A DNA stretch of 64,000 nucleotides from Sphingomonas colocasiae (GTDB lineage Bacteria > Pseudomonadota > Alphaproteobacteria > Sphingomonadales > Sphingomonadaceae). Positions 8,040-19,100 of this stretch are shown in pieces. Below the pieces are notes generated by a model. That model did no database searches. It was given only the letters and a program-made list of their open reading frames with translations, and was not told the origin of the DNA. Numbering within the stretch: the first letter of the stretch is position 1; each line of letters opens with the position of its first letter. The translations under genes and the position numbers were made by a program. Where the stretch lies: the NCBI RefSeq assembly GCF_019880585.1, contig NZ_JAINVV010000016.1:1-64000 (forward strand), written 5' to 3'.

Positions 8040-9857
8040 CTAGTCGGCGGGAAGCGGTTCCCGGGATGCGGGCTGGTCGCTCGGCCTGGTCACGAAGAAC
8101 GGCTCGGGTTCCGGTGTCGTCAGATTGCCGCGGATCAGTTTCCGGCCCGCCGGCAGCCCGCCGACAAGTTCCAGTTCCACCCGCCTGGCGTCACGTTCGC
8201 GCACATCCTCGATCGCGTCGCCCGCCTGATCCTGATCGAATCCCAGGCCGATCAGCACCTCGCGGCTGAAGACGAGCGCGGATTCGAAGGTCTCGCGGAT
8301 CTCGAAATCGACGCCTGCATGGATCAGGCGCAGCGAGTGGCCGCGATCGAACGAGCGGACATAGAGCTTGGCGAGCGGAAATTCCGATTTGCACAATTCG
8401 ACGATCCTGTCCGCGATTTCGGGCTTGTCGACGCACACCAGGATCGCTTCCGCCTGTGCCGCGCCCGATGCCTGGAGGATATCGAGGCGGGTGCCGTCGC
8501 CATAATGGATCTTGAAGCCGAAATTGCGGGCGGCGCGGATCATGTCGACATCGGTCTCGATCAGCGACAGATCGACGCGGCGCGCGAGCAGTGCCTGTGA
8601 TGCGACCTGGGCGAACCGGCCGAAACCGATGAAGAGCACCCGGCTCCGCAGCCCGTCCGGCCGGTCGATCCCTTCCAGCGATACCGCTTTCTCGCGCGTC
8701 AGCCGCCGTTGCGCGATCAGCAGCAAGGGCGTCAGCGCCATCGAGAGGATCACGATCGCCGTCATGATCGCGGAGGTGCGAGGATCGAACAGGCCGACGG
8801 ACAGCGCCGAGGCGTAGAGCACGAACGCGAACTCGCCGCCCTGGGCGAACAGCGCGGCCCGGTTGAGCGCCTGATCGTGATCGGTCTTCGCCAGCCGGGC
8901 GATGGCGTAGATGCCGGCCGCCTTGACGCTCATGAAGGCGGCGACGCCGGCCACCACCATGCGCCATTCGGCCGTGACGATCGCGAGATTGAGGGACATG
9001 CCGACGCTGAGGAAGAACAGCCCCAGCAAGATCCCGCGAAACGGCTCGATATCGGCTTCGAGCTGATGGCGAAAGCTCGATTCCGACAGCAGCACGCCGG
9101 CGAGAAAGGCCCCCATGGCCATGGACAGCCCGGCCGATTGCATGAACAATGCGGCGCCCAGTACGACCAGCAGCGCGAATGCGGTGAGAACTTCGCGCGC
9201 GCCGGCGCGCGCGATCAGTGCGAACAACGGATCGAGCAGCCAGCGGCCGGCGGCGAGGAGCGCCGCCAGCGCCCCGATGGCGACGGCGATGCTCTGCCAG
9301 ACCGGCATGGCATCCGGATCGCCGGTGCCGTTGAACGCCGCCCATAGCGCGACCAGCGCGATCAGCGGGACGATCGCCAGATCCTCCAGCAACAGGATCG
9401 AAACCGCTCTTTGCCCCTGCGGGGTCGCGGTTTCGCCATTCTCGTCGAGAACCTGCATGATCACGGCGGTGGACGACAGGACGAAGCCCATGGCGCCGAC
9501 CGCCGCCACGGCGGGATCCAGCCCGAACGCCATGCCGACCAGCGTCAGCAGCACGCCGCAGGTGAGCACCTGCGCCACGCCCAGGCCGAAGATCTGGCGC
9601 CTGAGCTTCCATAATTTCGCGGGCCGCATCTCCAGGCCGATGATGAAGAGGAACATCACCACCCCGAGTTCGGCCGTATGCAGCAGCGTTTCCGCATCGC
9701 TGAACAGGCCGAGCCCGAACGGACCGATCGCAAGCCCCGCGGCAAGATAGCCAAGGACCGAGCCCAGGCCCAGGCGCCGGAAGACCGGAACCGCCACCAC
9801 CGCCGCCGACAGCAGGACGACCACCGATCCGAGCCCGAAATTCATGTCGCCGGCCAT
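8040..9857 (-). CDS. Kef-type K+/H+ antiporter with RCK domain (CPA2 family)
   Basis: 605 residues; ATG at 9857 has AGGAG 5 bases upstream. Residues about 5-385 are a CPA2 membrane domain of 12-13 helices with typical signatures (G-Y-L-A-A-G at about 35-40, F-I-I-G-L-E-M near 70, L-L-E-D-L-A near 156, A-Q-G-G-E-F-A-F-V-L near 340). Residues about 405-530 are a TrkA-N/RCK nucleotide-binding domain beginning V-L-F-I-G-F-G-R-F. Length and order match KefB/KefC, which release K+ in exchange for H+ and are gated by glutathione adducts in E. coli. The specificity here is inferred from the family. No KefF/KefG-type ancillary oxidoreductase gene is adjacent. Confidence 0.9.
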   Translation of the reverse strand: MAGDMNFGLGSVVVLLSAAVVAVPVFRRLGLGSVLGYLAAGLAIGPFGLGLFSDAETLLHTAELGVVMFLFIIGLEMRPAKLWKLRRQIFGLGVAQVLTCGVLLTLVGMAFGLDPAVAAVGAMGFVLSSTAVIMQVLDENGETATPQGQRAVSILLLEDLAIVPLIALVALWAAFNGTGDPDAMPVWQSIAVAIGALAALLAAGRWLLDPLFALIARAGAREVLTAFALLVVLGAALFMQSAGLSMAMGAFLAGVLLSESSFRHQLEADIEPFRGILLGLFFLSVGMSLNLAIVTAEWRMVVAGVAAFMSVKAAGIYAIARLAKTDHDQALNRAALFAQGGEFAFVLYASALSVGLFDPRTSAIMTAIVILSMALTPLLLIAQRRLTREKAVSLEGIDRPDGLRSRVLFIGFGRFAQVASQALLARRVDLSLIETDVDMIRAARNFGFKIHYGDGTRLDILQASGAAQAEAILVCVDKPEIADRIVELCKSEFPLAKLYVRSFDRGHSLRLIHAGVDFEIRETFESALVFSREVLIGLGFDQDQAGDAIEDVRERDARRVELELVGGLPAGRKLIRGNLTTPEPEPFFVTRPSDQPASREPLPAD

Positions 9858-10126
9858 TCGCGCTCCTGTTTCAATCGCATTTCCATGATGTCTAGATATC
9901 GTCCCGGCCGGCCTGTCAAACCGGTGCGGGGGATCGATGACGGTGCTGCCGGGCCGGGGGCGGCCCCCTTCGATACGGGATGTCCCTGGCCGGGATGACG
10001 CGGTGAGCCCGGAGCGGAGCCATGTTCCGCCGAAAATTTTCTCGTCCGTCCTGTCCCCCTTTTTCCGCCGCTTACGCCTTTGGAGACGTGCAGCGACGTG
10101 CCTGCAGGGTAGCGAGGGGAAGTGAC

Positions 10127-13100
10127 GTGGCGGAGAGCATCTCGAACGCGAAGGTCGTGCGGGCCGGATTCCGGCGCCATCGCAACCGGCTATGCCTGGG
10201 GACCGCGCTCACTTTGGCGTCGCTGGCGATCGCCGGCCCGGCCTTCGCCGCGAGCCCCGCCGACGGATGCACGCCCACCAATACGCCCGTCAACGGCCAG
10301 ACCGTCACCTGCACCGGCGCCGTTACCACCGGGGTGATCGCGGAAGCGAGCACGGGCGTGACGGTGGACGTGCTGCCCGACGCCACCATCATTCCGCCCG
10401 GCGGCCCCGCGATCTGGCTGGGCGGCGGCGCGGACCTCAATCTGGGCGTGCGCAGCGTCACCGGCAACGAGGGCGTGGACAGCTATGCCGTACTGCTCGG
10501 CAATGGCGCGACGGTTATGCTGGACGGCACGATCCGCGGGCGCGGCGGCATCACCGGCCCTACGCAAGGTTCGGGTTCCACCGGGCTTTCCGGTGCCTAT
10601 ATCACGCTCAATGCCGGCAGCCAGATCGTCACCAACGGATCGGCGCTCAATGCCGCGATCGACGGGCGCGCGGGCGGCAACACCTATCTGGTCGATGGCG
10701 CGATCCGCGCGACCGGGACCAGCGGCCAGGGCATTCGCCCCGGCAATGGCGATATCGTCACGATCGGCAGCACCGGATCGATCACCACGCTTTCGGGCGA
10801 TACGTCGACCGCGATCGACGGCTTCGGCAAGACCGGCGTTACCGTCCTCACCGGTGTCGGGTCGCTGATCGAACTGCACGGCATCGGCAAGGGCATCGAA
10901 CTCGGCGGCAATGCCGATGTGACCGTGGCGGGCACGATCCGGTCCCATGGCGACGCCGCGATCAGCAATTCGTCGGGCGGCGGCGGCGTGAGCGTGGGCG
11001 CGAACTCGACGGTGCGGCTGCTGGGCGGCGCCCAGATCGTCACCGGCAATAGCGGCGGCCTGGGCAATGGCGGCGCGGGCGGCACGGGCATCACCACCTT
11101 CGTCTCCGGCGCGCCGTCCAACAGCGAGGTCATCGTCGACGGACTGATCGACACGCAGCGCGGACAGGGGATCTTCGGCGGCATCGGCGATACGCTGACG
11201 GTGGGCGCGACCGGCCGGATCACGACGCGCGGCACCGCGCGCAGCCTGTTCTACAACACCCAGACATCGGTGGGGAACGGCACGCTGACGATCGATATCG
11301 GGGGCAATGTCGAGCAGCTCGGCACCGCCAGCGCGCTCTTCATCTCCGCCAGCCGCGCGCAGGGCGAGACGGTGGAAACGCCGGTCACCGCCAACGTCAC
11401 GATCCGCGAGGGCGGCCGGCTGCATGCCGCCGCGAATGTCGCCTACGCCCAGGATGACGGCGCCGGCACCTATCCCGAGGTGATCGACAAGCTGGTGGTC
11501 GCAGGCACCGTCTCGCGCGGGGGCGTCGGCGTCGCGATCAGTCTGAGCGACGGTGCGGACCGCGTCACCTTCATGCCCACCTACACGCTGGTCGGCGATG
11601 TCGACGGCGGCACCGATCCGGCATCGGCGGTGGAGATCGATACTTTCGCGCTCGACGGCGGACAGGGGACCAGCGCCACCTTCGATTTCGGCGCCACCCA
11701 GATCCGCAATTTCGAGGCAGGCGAGAAGCTGGGCGCCGGCACCTGGACACTGACCGGCGACAGCAGCGGCCTCAACGGCATCTTCGCGGTGAAACAGGGC
11801 CGGCTGACCGTGAATGGCGTGATGACCGGCACCGGCGTCGATGTGGCGAGTGGGGCTACACTGGGCGGCAGCGGCGCGTTCAGCGGCGCCGGCAGCATCG
11901 CCAATGGCGGCATCCTGCTGGGCAGCGCGGGCAGCGACCTGGGTTTCGGCTCGCTGATCCTGAACCCGACATCGCAGATCAATGTGACATTGGGCGCGCC
12001 GAGCAAGACCGCTTTGTTCAAGGTGGACGGTGCGCTGACGCTCGACGGGCAACTCAACGTCACCAATGGCGGCGGCTTCGCGTTCGGCACCTATCGCCTG
12101 TTCGACCATGGCGGCGCGCTCACCAATAATGGGCTCACCATCCAGACGCTGCCGCAGGGCTTCAATCCCGGCGACTGGGCGATCGGCACCGGCACGACCG
12201 GCCAGGTGAACCTGATCGTCGCGGGTGGACCCGGCGAACAATATTGGGACGGGCCGAACACGACACCCGGCAATATCGCGAACGGCCAGGGTGACAGCGG
12301 CATCTGGAACGCCGGCAGCACCAACTGGACCAACCAGGCCGGCAGCATCAACGCCCCCTGGGCGCGGGGCATCGCGGTGTTCGGGCCATGCCCCGGCAAT
12401 GCCTGCAGCACCGGCAATGGCGGCTATACCGTCACCGTCGATGCGGCGGGCGTCCTGGCCCGGGGGCTGCGTGTGCTGGGCTTGCCGCTGACATTGTCGG
12501 GCGGGCGGGTCACGCTGGCGAGCGATGCGCGGATCGACGTGAACCAATCGCAGAACGGATCGGGATCGATCAGCACCGCCGGCATCATCCATGCGACGGG
12601 CGACCTGATCAAGGGCGGCGCTGGATCCTTCCTGTCCACCGGCCAGACACGCGTCGATGGCGGGCTGACCGTCGAGCAGGGCGTGATGTCGGCCTCCGGC
12701 GCCTCGGGCGCGATCACTGTTGGCGGCGCCGTCACCGTCGGCGGCACGGGCACCGACACCTTCCCGACCCGCCTGGTCGCGACGGCGGGCGCGAAGCTCA
12801 CCAGCGCGGGCGGTTCGGTCGCCGGTGCGGCGAATTCGGCGAGCAGCATCTTCATCCAGTTCGGCGGCACCTGGGACGCGGGAGACAATGCCATCGATGT
12901 CGGCGCATCGGGCAAGGGCGTGCTGCGCGTCTACAGCAACTTCATCAACGAAGTGTCGGAGATCAAGGCGAGCGAGATCGTGCTCGGCCGCAATGCCGGC
13001 GGCAACGGCCTGTTGCAGATCTGGGGCGACGACAGCAACGCGATCCTGACCATGGCATCGATCCGCGGCGGCGTGGGCGGCGGCAGCGTCGAGTTCGACA

Positions 13101-16100
13101 ATCAGAGCAGCACCTCCGCCTATGTCTTTTCTCCCCTGCTGGGCGGCAATCTCTCCACCAGTTTCCTGAGCGGCGTGACGACGCTGCGCGGCCTCAACGA
13201 TTATACCGGCGGAACGCTGGTCGATGGCGGCAAGCTGTTCCTCGACGGCGCGAACCTGCCGGGCACCGCCGTCACCGTGCAGCGCGGCACGCTGGGTGGC
13301 GCCGGCACGTTCGGCGGGGCGGTGAGCTTCGCGGCGGCCAACACCATCTTGCAGGGCAGCGCCGGGCAAGTGCTCAACATGGGCGCGCTCGCGCTGGGCA
13401 GCGGCACCGCGATCAACGTGACCTTGGGTGCACCGAGCACCAGCGCCCTGTTCAACGTGACAGGGGCGCTCACGCTCGACGGCCTGCTCAACGTCACCAA
13501 TGGCGGCGGTTTCGCACTGGGCCGCTATCGCCTGTTCGATCATGGCGGCGCGCTCACCAATAATGGGCTCACCATCCAGACGCTGCCGCAAGGCTTCAAT
13601 CCCGGCGACTGGACGATCGACACCGCGACCGCCGGCCAGGTGACCCTTGCCGTCGCGCAGGGGCCGGGCGAACAATATTGGGACGGATCGAACCAGAGCC
13701 CCGGCAATGTCGCGAACGGACGCGGCGGCACCGGGACCTGGAACGCCGCCAATACCAACTGGACCAATCAGGCGGGCAATATCAACGCGCCATGGGCCGG
13801 CCAGTCCGCGATATTCGCCAGGACGACGAACGGCCTCAACTCGACGGTCACCGTGGTCGGCCCACAGGCCTTTACCGGGCTGCGTTTCCTGAGCGGATCG
13901 AGCTACGACATCGTCGCGGGCGCGAACGGCACGCTGGTGGCGACGGGCGGCCAGGCGGCGGTGACGGTGGAGCAGGCCGCGCAGGCCTATACCGGCATCG
14001 TGATCACCGCGCCGATCAGCGGCACCGGCGGCATTGACAAAAAGGGCGCGGGATCGCTCGTCCTGCGCGGGGCGCACAGCTACACGGGCGGTACGACGGT
14101 GAGCGAGGGTGCGCTCTATATCGGCAACGGCTTCGGATCGGGCAGCATCGTCGGCGAGGTCGTCACGCGGGGCGGCGCGACCGCCAATGCGGAAGGCGGC
14201 GAGATCGTCTATTTCTCCAATTCGTCGGCAGGATCGGCCAGCTTCACCAACAATGGCGCGTCCGCCGCGGGCGCGCGGGCAGGCCTGACCGCCTTTTACG
14301 AGGATGCGACGGCGGCGAACGCGACCATCGTCAATATCGGCAACACCGTCGCCGGCGGCATCGGCGGCGGCAATTTCGACCAGCCCTTCGAATATGGCGG
14401 CGCCACCGCATTCTACGAGGATTCGAACGGCGGGACCGCCATGATCACCAATCGCGGCGGCACCGTCGCCGGCGCCTATGGCGGCGGCGTCGGCTTCGCG
14501 GAGAATGCCTCCGCCGGCAATGCCACCGTAATCAACGACGGCAGCGGCACCGCCGGCGCGTTCGGCGGCGCCACCGTCTTCATCGGAGAGGCGAGCGCGG
14601 CCAATGCAACGCTGATCGCCAACGCAGGAACCGGCGGCGGGGGCGGGGGCGGGATCGTTTTCGCGGAAGACACGCAGGGCGGCACCGCGACGATCAAGGT
14701 ATACGGGAATGGCGCGCTCGACATCAGCCCCCATGCCGGCGGCGGCATCGCGGTGGGATCGATCGAGGGGACGGGACTGGTGCTGCTCGGCACGGGGACG
14801 CTGACGGTGGGCGGCAACGACGCATCGACCAGCTTTGCGGGCGCGATGATGAATGGTGGGCTTTACGGCGGCACCGGCGGCGGGCTGACCAAGGTGGGAA
14901 CCGGCACGCTGACCTTTGCCGGCACCGGCGGCTATAGCGGCGCGACCATGATCAGCGGCGGCACGTTGCTGGTCGATGGCGCATTGTCGGCCACGTCCGG
15001 CACGACGGTTTCATCGGGTGCATCGCTGGGCGGCGGCGGCACGATCGCGGGGGCGACGCTGATCGCCGATGGCGGGGCACTGCTGGGGCGGACGGGCGTC
15101 GATCTGGGGCTGGCGTCGCTGGCGCTGAACCCGACTTCGCTGGTCAGGGCGTCGCTCGGCGCGCCGAGCGGCGCCGCGCTGTTCAACGTGACCGGCGGGC
15201 TGACGCTCGACGGCCTGCTGGAGGTGAGCGACGGCGGCGGCTTCACCTATGGCGCCTATCGCCTGTTCGACTATGGCGGGGCATTCACCGACAACGGGCT
15301 GACCATCCAGTCGCTGCCGCAAGGCTTCAATCCCGGCGACTGGTCGATCGACACCGGCACCGGCGGCCAGGTGAACCTGATCGTCGCGGCGGGGCCGGGC
15401 GAACAATATTGGGACGGCACCAACCTGAGCCCCGGCAATATCGCCAATGGCCGTGGCGGGACCGCCACCTGGAATGCGAGCAGCACCAACTGGACCAACC
15501 AGGCCGGCAGCATCAATGCGCCTTGGGCGGGCGGCATCGCGGTGTTCGGGCCATGCCCCAACAATGCCTGTGTCAACGGATCGGGCACCAGCCCCAGCTA
15601 TACCGTCACCGTCGACGCGGCCGGCGTTTCGGCCACGGGGCTGCGCACCTTGAACGTGCCGGTGACGCTGGATGGCGGCACGATCACATTGGCCGACGAT
15701 GCGCGGATCGACGTCAACCAGCCGACGTCCAGCGCGACCGCGACACTCAACGGCCGGGGCGTGATCCACGCGACGGGCGATCTGATCAAAGGCGGCCTCG
15801 GTTCCTTCTTCTTCACCGGCCAGACCCAGGTGGATGGCGGGCTGACCGTCGAACAGGGCGTGATGATGGCGACCGAAGCGGCGGCAACGCTCAACGTGGC
15901 GGGCGCGATCACCGTCGGCGGCGCGGGAACCGACGCCTTCCCGACGCGGCTGCTGGCGAGCGGCGGCGCGAAGATGACGAGTGCGGGCGGATCGGTCGGC
16001 GCTGCCGCCAACACCGCGGGCAGCATCTTCATCCAGCGCGGGGGGAGCTGGGATGCGGGCGCGAACGCGATCGATGTGGGCGCATCGGGTGTCGGCGTGC

Positions 16101-19100
16101 TGCGCGTCTACAGCAGCCTGATCACCGCGATATCGGAGATCAAGGCGAGCGAGATCGTGCTCGGCCGCAATGCCGGCGGCAACGGCAAGCTCCAGATCTG
16201 GGGCGATGACGGCAACGGCATCGTCACGGCGACGGCGGTGCGCGGCGGCGTGGGCGGCGGCAGCGTCGAATTCGACAATCGCAACAGCACGAACCTGGCG
16301 TTCGCGCCGCTGATGACGGGCAATCTCTCCGCGACGTTCCTGAGCGGCGTGACCACGCTCAAGGGCGTCAACGATTATAGCGGCGCGACTTTGGTCAATG
16401 GCGGCAAGCTGTTCCTCGACGGCGCGAACCTGACGGGCAGCGCCGTCACCGTGCAGCGCGGCACGCTGGGCGGCGCGGGCACGATCACTGGGCCGGTGAG
16501 CTTCGCGGCGGCCAGCACCATCTTGCAGGGCAGCGCCGGACAACTGCTCGACATGGGGTCGCTGGTGCTGGGCAGCGGCACCGCGATCAACGTGACGCTG
16601 GGCGCGCCGAGCAACAGCGCGCTGTTCAACGTGACGGGCGGACTGACGCTGGACGGCCTGCTCAACGTCACCGACGGCGGCGGTTTCACTTATGGCGCCT
16701 ATCGCCTGTTCGATCATGGCGGGGCGCTGATCGACAATGGCCTGACCATCCAGTCGTTGCCCGCCGGCTTCAATCCCGGTGACTGGACGATCGATACCGC
16801 AACCGTCGGCCAAGTGACGCTGAACGTGATCCAGGGCGACGGCAATCAATATTGGGACGGCGCGAATATGGCGCCGGGCGGCGTGGCGAACGGTCGCGGC
16901 GGATCGGGGGTGTGGAACGCGACCAACACCAACTGGACCAACCAGGCGAACACGATCAATGCGCCCTGGGCTGGGCAGCAGGCCGTGTTCAAGGCGGCCG
17001 GCGCGTCGATGGTGACGATCGAGGGCAATCAGACAGTGACCGGCCTGCGCTTCATGAGCGGCGCGGATTACAGCCTGGTGGCCGGCGCGGCCGGCGGGCT
17101 GACGCTCTCCGGCGCCGTGCAGATGGTGCTCGACCAGCAGGGCGCGGACAGCACGACGGCGCGGATCGCGGCGCCGCTCACCGGCAGTGGCGGGCTGGTC
17201 AAGAGCGGTGCCGGCACGCTGATCCTGAGCGGTGCGAACAGCTATGCGGGCGGCACAACCGTCGCCGCCGGCACCTTGCGGATCGGCGACGGCGGCGCCA
17301 GCGGCAGCGTGACGGGCGATATCGTCAATCAGGGCGTGCTCGTCTTCGATCGGAGCGACACGTTCGGCTTCGGCGGCGCGATCAGCGGCGCGGGCAGCCT
17401 GGTCAAGGCTGGTGCGGGCACCATGACGCTGACGGGCGCGGCGACGCATGGCGGCGGCACCATGGTTTCGGCGGGCATTTTGCGGATCGGCGCGGGTGGC
17501 AGCCTGGGCGGCGGCGCGACGATTTCGGCGGGGGCGACGCTCGCCTTCGACCGCGCCGATCCGCTCACCCATGGCGGTGCGATCGGCGGCGCGGGCAATC
17601 TGGTGAAGGCCGGGGCCGGCACGCTGACGCTCAGCGGCAATTCGGGCGGCTTCACCGGGAGCACTGCGGTGCAGGCTGGCACGCTCGACCTGGCGGGCAC
17701 GCTGGGTGGTGCGCTTTCGGTCTCGTCCGGTGGGACATTGACCGGTGGGGGCACGGCATCGGGCGCGGTCTCGATCGCATCGGGCGGCACGCTTGCCGGC
17801 CGCAGCGGCACGACGCTGTCGATGGGATCGCTCACTCTGGCGGACGGCGCGGTGATCGATGCCGCGCTGGGCGCGCCGGGCGGCAATGGGCTGTTCGCGG
17901 TGGCGGGCAATCTGGTGCTCGACGGCACGCTCAACGTCTCCGACGCGGGCGGCTATGGCCTGGGCGTCTATCGCCTGTTCGACTATGGCGGCGCGCTGAC
18001 GGACAACGGCCTGGCGATCGGCCAGCGCCCGCAGGCGGACAGCACGGTCACGACGGTGCAGACCGGCCAGGCGAACCAGGTCAATCTGGTGGTCGCGGCG
18101 AAGACCGGCCCCGATTTCGTGCAGTTCTGGAACGGCACGACGACCAGCCCGACGGGCAGTGTCGTGGGCGGCGGCGGAACATGGACGGCGGGGCCGCTCA
18201 CCAACTGGACCAATGCCAATGGCAGCGCCAGCCATGGCTGGAACGGCGGTTTCGCGGTGTTCCAGGGCACAGCGGGCGTCGTGACCGCCGAAGCCGGCGT
18301 TTCGGCACAGGGCATGCAGTTCGCGGCGGACGGCTATCGCCTGGCCGGCGGGCCGGTGACGCTGGCGGCGCCCGGCATGACGGTGGTGCGCGTGGGCGAC
18401 GGCAGCCTGGGCGGCGGCGCCTGGCGCGCGACCGTCTCCGCCGCGCTGACCGGCGCGAGCGGGCTGGAGAAACAGGATCTCGGCACGCTGATCCTGACCG
18501 GCGCCAATGACTATGCCGGCGGCACGCATATCGCGGCGGGCACGCTGCAGATCGGCGATGGCGGCGCCACGGGCAGCGTTGCGGGCGATATCGCCAATGA
18601 CGGCAGGCTGGTCTTCAACCGATCCGACACGATCGATTTCGGTGGCGTGATCTCGGGCGGCGGCGCATTGGTGAAGACCGGCGCGGGCACGCTGCGGCTG
18701 ACCGGTACGAGCAGCTACACCGGCGCGACGCAGGTCGATGCCGGCACGCTGAACGTCAACGGATCGATCGCGGCTTCGGCGGTGACGGTGGCGAGCGGCG
18801 CGACGCTGGCGGGCAGCGGCACGGTCGGCACGACAACCGTCGCGGGCACGATCGCGCCGGGCAACAGCGCGGGCACGCTGACGATCGCGGGCAATTACAC
18901 GCAGCTTGCCGGATCGACCTATGCCTATGAACCCGGCGACCTGATCCGCGTGACCGGCACCGCCGTCATCCAGGGCGGCCGCGTTCAGGCCGCCAATGTG
19001 GCGGGCGCCAGCTACCGGCTGGGCGATCGCAGCGCGATCCTGACCGCGCAGGGCGGGCGCAGCGGCGCGGGCTATGCCGGCGTCGACCTCGCCTCGCCGC

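Noticed and set aside
10190-14734. Antisense open frame of 1,514 codons under the autotransporter
   Set aside because: Arg/Ala/Gly/Asp-rich without domains; it is the complement of GC3-biased repetitive coding sequence on the plus strand, which has signal peptide, PATR repeats and barrel.
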